From Trichodesmium sp. MAG_R04 (GTDB lineage: Bacteria; Cyanobacteriota; Cyanobacteriia; Cyanobacteriales; Microcoleaceae): a stretch of 5,287 nt of DNA. The DNA lies in the NCBI GenBank assembly GCA_023356515.1, contig JAKQYG010000305.1:1-5287 (forward strand), in the 5' to 3' direction. Every line of letters starts with the position of its first letter. Position 1 is the first letter of the stretch. Position numbers and translations under genes: made by a program. Shown one piece after another: positions 3,645 through 5,287 of this stretch. The notes under the pieces were generated by a model, which was not told where the DNA came from, ran no database searches, and saw nothing but the letters and a program-made list of their open reading frames with translations.

Positions 3645-5287
3645 CTAATTTTCCTGGCAAAAGTAAGCTTCTTGGAATATTTGACCATAAGTTTCAGTCA
3701 TTTCTGCAAAGGTATTTAACGACTCCAGAACATATTTAGCATTAGTGGCAAGTCGCTGACGTAACTCTTCATCTATCAATAAAGATATCAAAGCATTTGC
3801 TAATTCTTCTGGGTTTTCGGGAGTATAGAATAAACCGTTAATATTTGGCTTAACTTGTTCAACTATGCCAAAAACTGGAGTAGTAACTATAGGTAAACTA
3901 TAAGCCATTGCTTCTAATATTACTCTGGGAAAACTTTCGATGCGGGAAGTACAAACAAATATATCTGCTGCTTGATAATATTTTGCTGTTTCTGGAGTTT
4001 CTCCTACTATTTCTACTCTTTGTTGAATTTCTTCTGGTAAATTTTTGACAAGTTCGTGTAATTTTAAGCTGTAAAGGTTGGGGCGATCGCCTACTACAAA
4101 ACATTTAATTTTCTGTGTTTCTTCTTTTGGGATAAATGATAGGGCTCTTATTAGGTCATGTTGACCTTTCCTTTCACAGACAGTACCTAATAATAGAATA
4201 ACTATTTCATCTTCTTTTACTCCTAAAACTGACCTTGCTTCTTGTCTAGACCATTTAGCGCTGGCTTTTTTTAATAAGTCTAAATCTAGTCCATTATGAA
4301 TAACGGTAAAATTGTGATGACTATTTAAAGGAAGGTATTTATTTCGAGTAGCATCAGAAACAAAAATTATGCGATAAGGATAACGGAAACATTCTAATGC
4401 TCTGGCAGCTATCTCATTTCCAAAACGATTAAAATAAGTTTGCCAAGGTTCACTTTCATGCACATTCCAGACACTGGGAATATTTAACATTTGAGCCACA
4501 TCTACCATAAAAAAGTTTTCTAAAGTATTAAGATACATCACATCAATATTTAGAGACTTTATTTCTTGAGCAAAAGTGGTTAAAGCTGTATCATAGGCAT
4601 CTCTTTGGTAAATATGTTCTAGGGGATTATCTTTAACAATAACTTGAATATTTTGTTGTTGATAAATCTCTCTCAACTCCCCATCATTTATGGAAAATAT
4701 TATTGGTTCAACAATTCCATCTTTTGCTAATTTTAAAGCTATTTCTAATTGATGAAGTGGGGCACCAGTCAAGTTTAAAGAATTACTACACATCAATATT
4801 TTAATTCGGGGAAAAGCTTCTTTCATAGCAGAAGGGAAGTTTTCTGTACTATAACTAACCTGATTATTTATTTCTGACTCTTTCTTAGAACTACCTGACT
4901 TCATAAAAACTTCTGCCTTTTGACTTCTGACTTCTAACTTTCTCAGAAAATATCTTCTCGATTGAATTTGAAAAAACTCACTTTCTAGAGACAAATGAGG
5001 ACTATAAAAACCATCTATCATCTGAGAATATTTCCGACGATAATTTGCCTCTTCTTGAGGATTATCAGCATAACCACGACTCATTCCTTCCTTATGAATT
5101 AACTCAGCATCCGGACAATAAACCGAACGAAAACCACTTTCTAAAAGTCGATAACCATAGTCAACGTCATTATAAGCAACAGCAAAATTTTCCTCATCAA
5201 AACCACCTAATTCTAAAAATAATTTCCGGGGAGTTAACATACAAGCTGCTGTTACTGCCGAATAATTTCTTGAAACAAATACTTGGG
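3645..5287 (-). CDS. Two-domain GT2-GT4 glycosyltransferase, 5' end outside the window
   Basis: The frame is open to the right edge: 15 further codons (QVFVSRNYSAVTAAC) precede the first visible ATG at 5240, which is inside a domain and is not the start. Numbering from that Met, residues before about 55 are the C-terminal part of a GT2 (GT-A) domain: NYSAVTAACML, LGGFDEENFA (11-20), NDVDYGYRL (24-32) with its conserved acidic residues, and AELIHKEGMSRG (45-56). Residues about 57-145 form a hydrophilic linker containing KLEVRSQKAEV (101-111), encoded by a heptanucleotide repeat. A GT-B enzyme of family GT4 follows: RIKILMCSNSLNLTGAP (145-161), VIHNGLDL (313-320), LGTVCERKGQHDLI (351-364), and the E-x7-E motif ESFPRVILE (E435, E443). 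No membrane segment is seen. Two transferase centres on one chain suggest sequential sugar additions in a surface glycan; donors cannot be assigned. Confidence 0.92.
   Translation of the reverse strand, partial: QVFVSRNYSAVTAACMLTPRKLFLELGGFDEENFAVAYNDVDYGYRLLESGFRSVYCPDAELIHKEGMSRGYADNPQEEANYRRKYSQMIDGFYSPHLSLESEFFQIQSRRYFLRKLEVRSQKAEVFMKSGSSKKESEINNQVSYSTENFPSAMKEAFPRIKILMCSNSLNLTGAPLHQLEIALKLAKDGIVEPIIFSINDGELREIYQQQNIQVIVKDNPLEHIYQRDAYDTALTTFAQEIKSLNIDVMYLNTLENFFMVDVAQMLNIPSVWNVHESEPWQTYFNRFGNEIAARALECFRYPYRIIFVSDATRNKYLPLNSHHNFTVIHNGLDLDLLKKASAKWSRQEARSVLGVKEDEIVILLLGTVCERKGQHDLIRALSFIPKEETQKIKCFVVGDRPNLYSLKLHELVKNLPEEIQQRVEIVGETPETAKYYQAADIFVCTSRIESFPRVILEAMAYSLPIVTTPVFGIVEQVKPNINGLFYTPENPEELANALISLLIDEELRQRLATNAKYVLESLNTFAEMTETYGQIFQEAYFCQEN
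4083..4090. repeat. HIP1 octamer GCGATCGC
   Basis: A second exact copy of the cyanobacterial palindrome, within the GT4 part of the two-domain glycosyltransferase. Confidence 0.85.
4911..4938 (-). repeat. Heptanucleotide tandem repeat inside a coding sequence
   Basis: Four contiguous units on the minus strand read GTTAGAA, GTCAGAA, GTCAAAA and GGCAGAA. They are translated within the linker between the GT2 and GT4 domains as part of KLEVRSQKAEV, the typical peptide produced when this cyanobacterial repeat is read in this frame. The array is 28 bp, not a multiple of three, so a gain or loss of one unit would shift the frame; the present copy number keeps the gene open. Further fragments such as TGACTTC occur nearby (4897-4903). 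Confidence 0.75.

Noticed and set aside
3898..4104. Minus-strand open frame of 68 codons in another phase
   Set aside because: It overlaps the GT4 catalytic region, whose frame carries the conserved E-x7-E motif; the alternative product is Arg/Ser-rich with no domain.
4911..4938. Heptamer run as a CRISPR array
   Set aside because: The units are contiguous 7-mers without spacers, and no cas gene is present in the window.
5238..5240. ATG as the start of the two-domain glycosyltransferase
   Set aside because: The frame stays open upstream to the edge and encodes conserved GT2 sequence (NYSAVTAACM), so this Met is internal.

Overview
The window looks like chromosomal DNA of a filamentous, probably Nostocales-type cyanobacterium. 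This rests on visibly AT-rich sequence, two HIP1 octamers (GCGATCGC), degenerate heptanucleotide tandem repeats of the GTCAGAA type, and a partial copy of a palindrome resembling ones dispersed in Nostoc/Anabaena-like genomes. No marker gene fixes the genus, so this is inference.

All five genes lie on the minus strand. In transcription order (right to left) they are: a GT2-GT4 two-domain glycosyltransferase open at the right edge (3645-5287); a three-module protein with a beta-rich N-terminus, a four-cysteine zinc-ribbon-like segment and a SAM methyltransferase domain (2362-3483); a PAPS-dependent sulfotransferase (1363-2106); a second class I SAM methyltransferase (362-1060); and the first 28 codons of a GT4-type glycosyltransferase cut by the left edge (1-84). 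No transposase, tRNA, rRNA, CRISPR array or phage gene is visible.

Together the genes read as part of a biosynthesis locus for a sulfated and perhaps O-methylated surface glycan or glycoconjugate: glycosyltransferases assemble sugars, the sulfotransferase adds sulfate from PAPS, and the methyltransferases may cap or decorate the product. The chemistry is inferred from families; the acceptor is unknown. Gaps between genes are wide (161, 255, 302 and 277 bp), so the genes may not form one tightly coupled operon.

The gaps carry most of the unexpected structure. Just upstream of the sulfotransferase is a 60-bp remnant of the 3' end of a second sulfotransferase gene, ending abruptly against half of a palindromic repeat; this indicates a former tandem pair. 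The gene 362-1060 is bracketed by a 29-bp inverted repeat (27/29 identical). A heptanucleotide array lies inside the coding sequence of the two-domain glycosyltransferase and encodes part of its linker. Several short perfect inverted repeats lie just upstream of start codons and could be operators.
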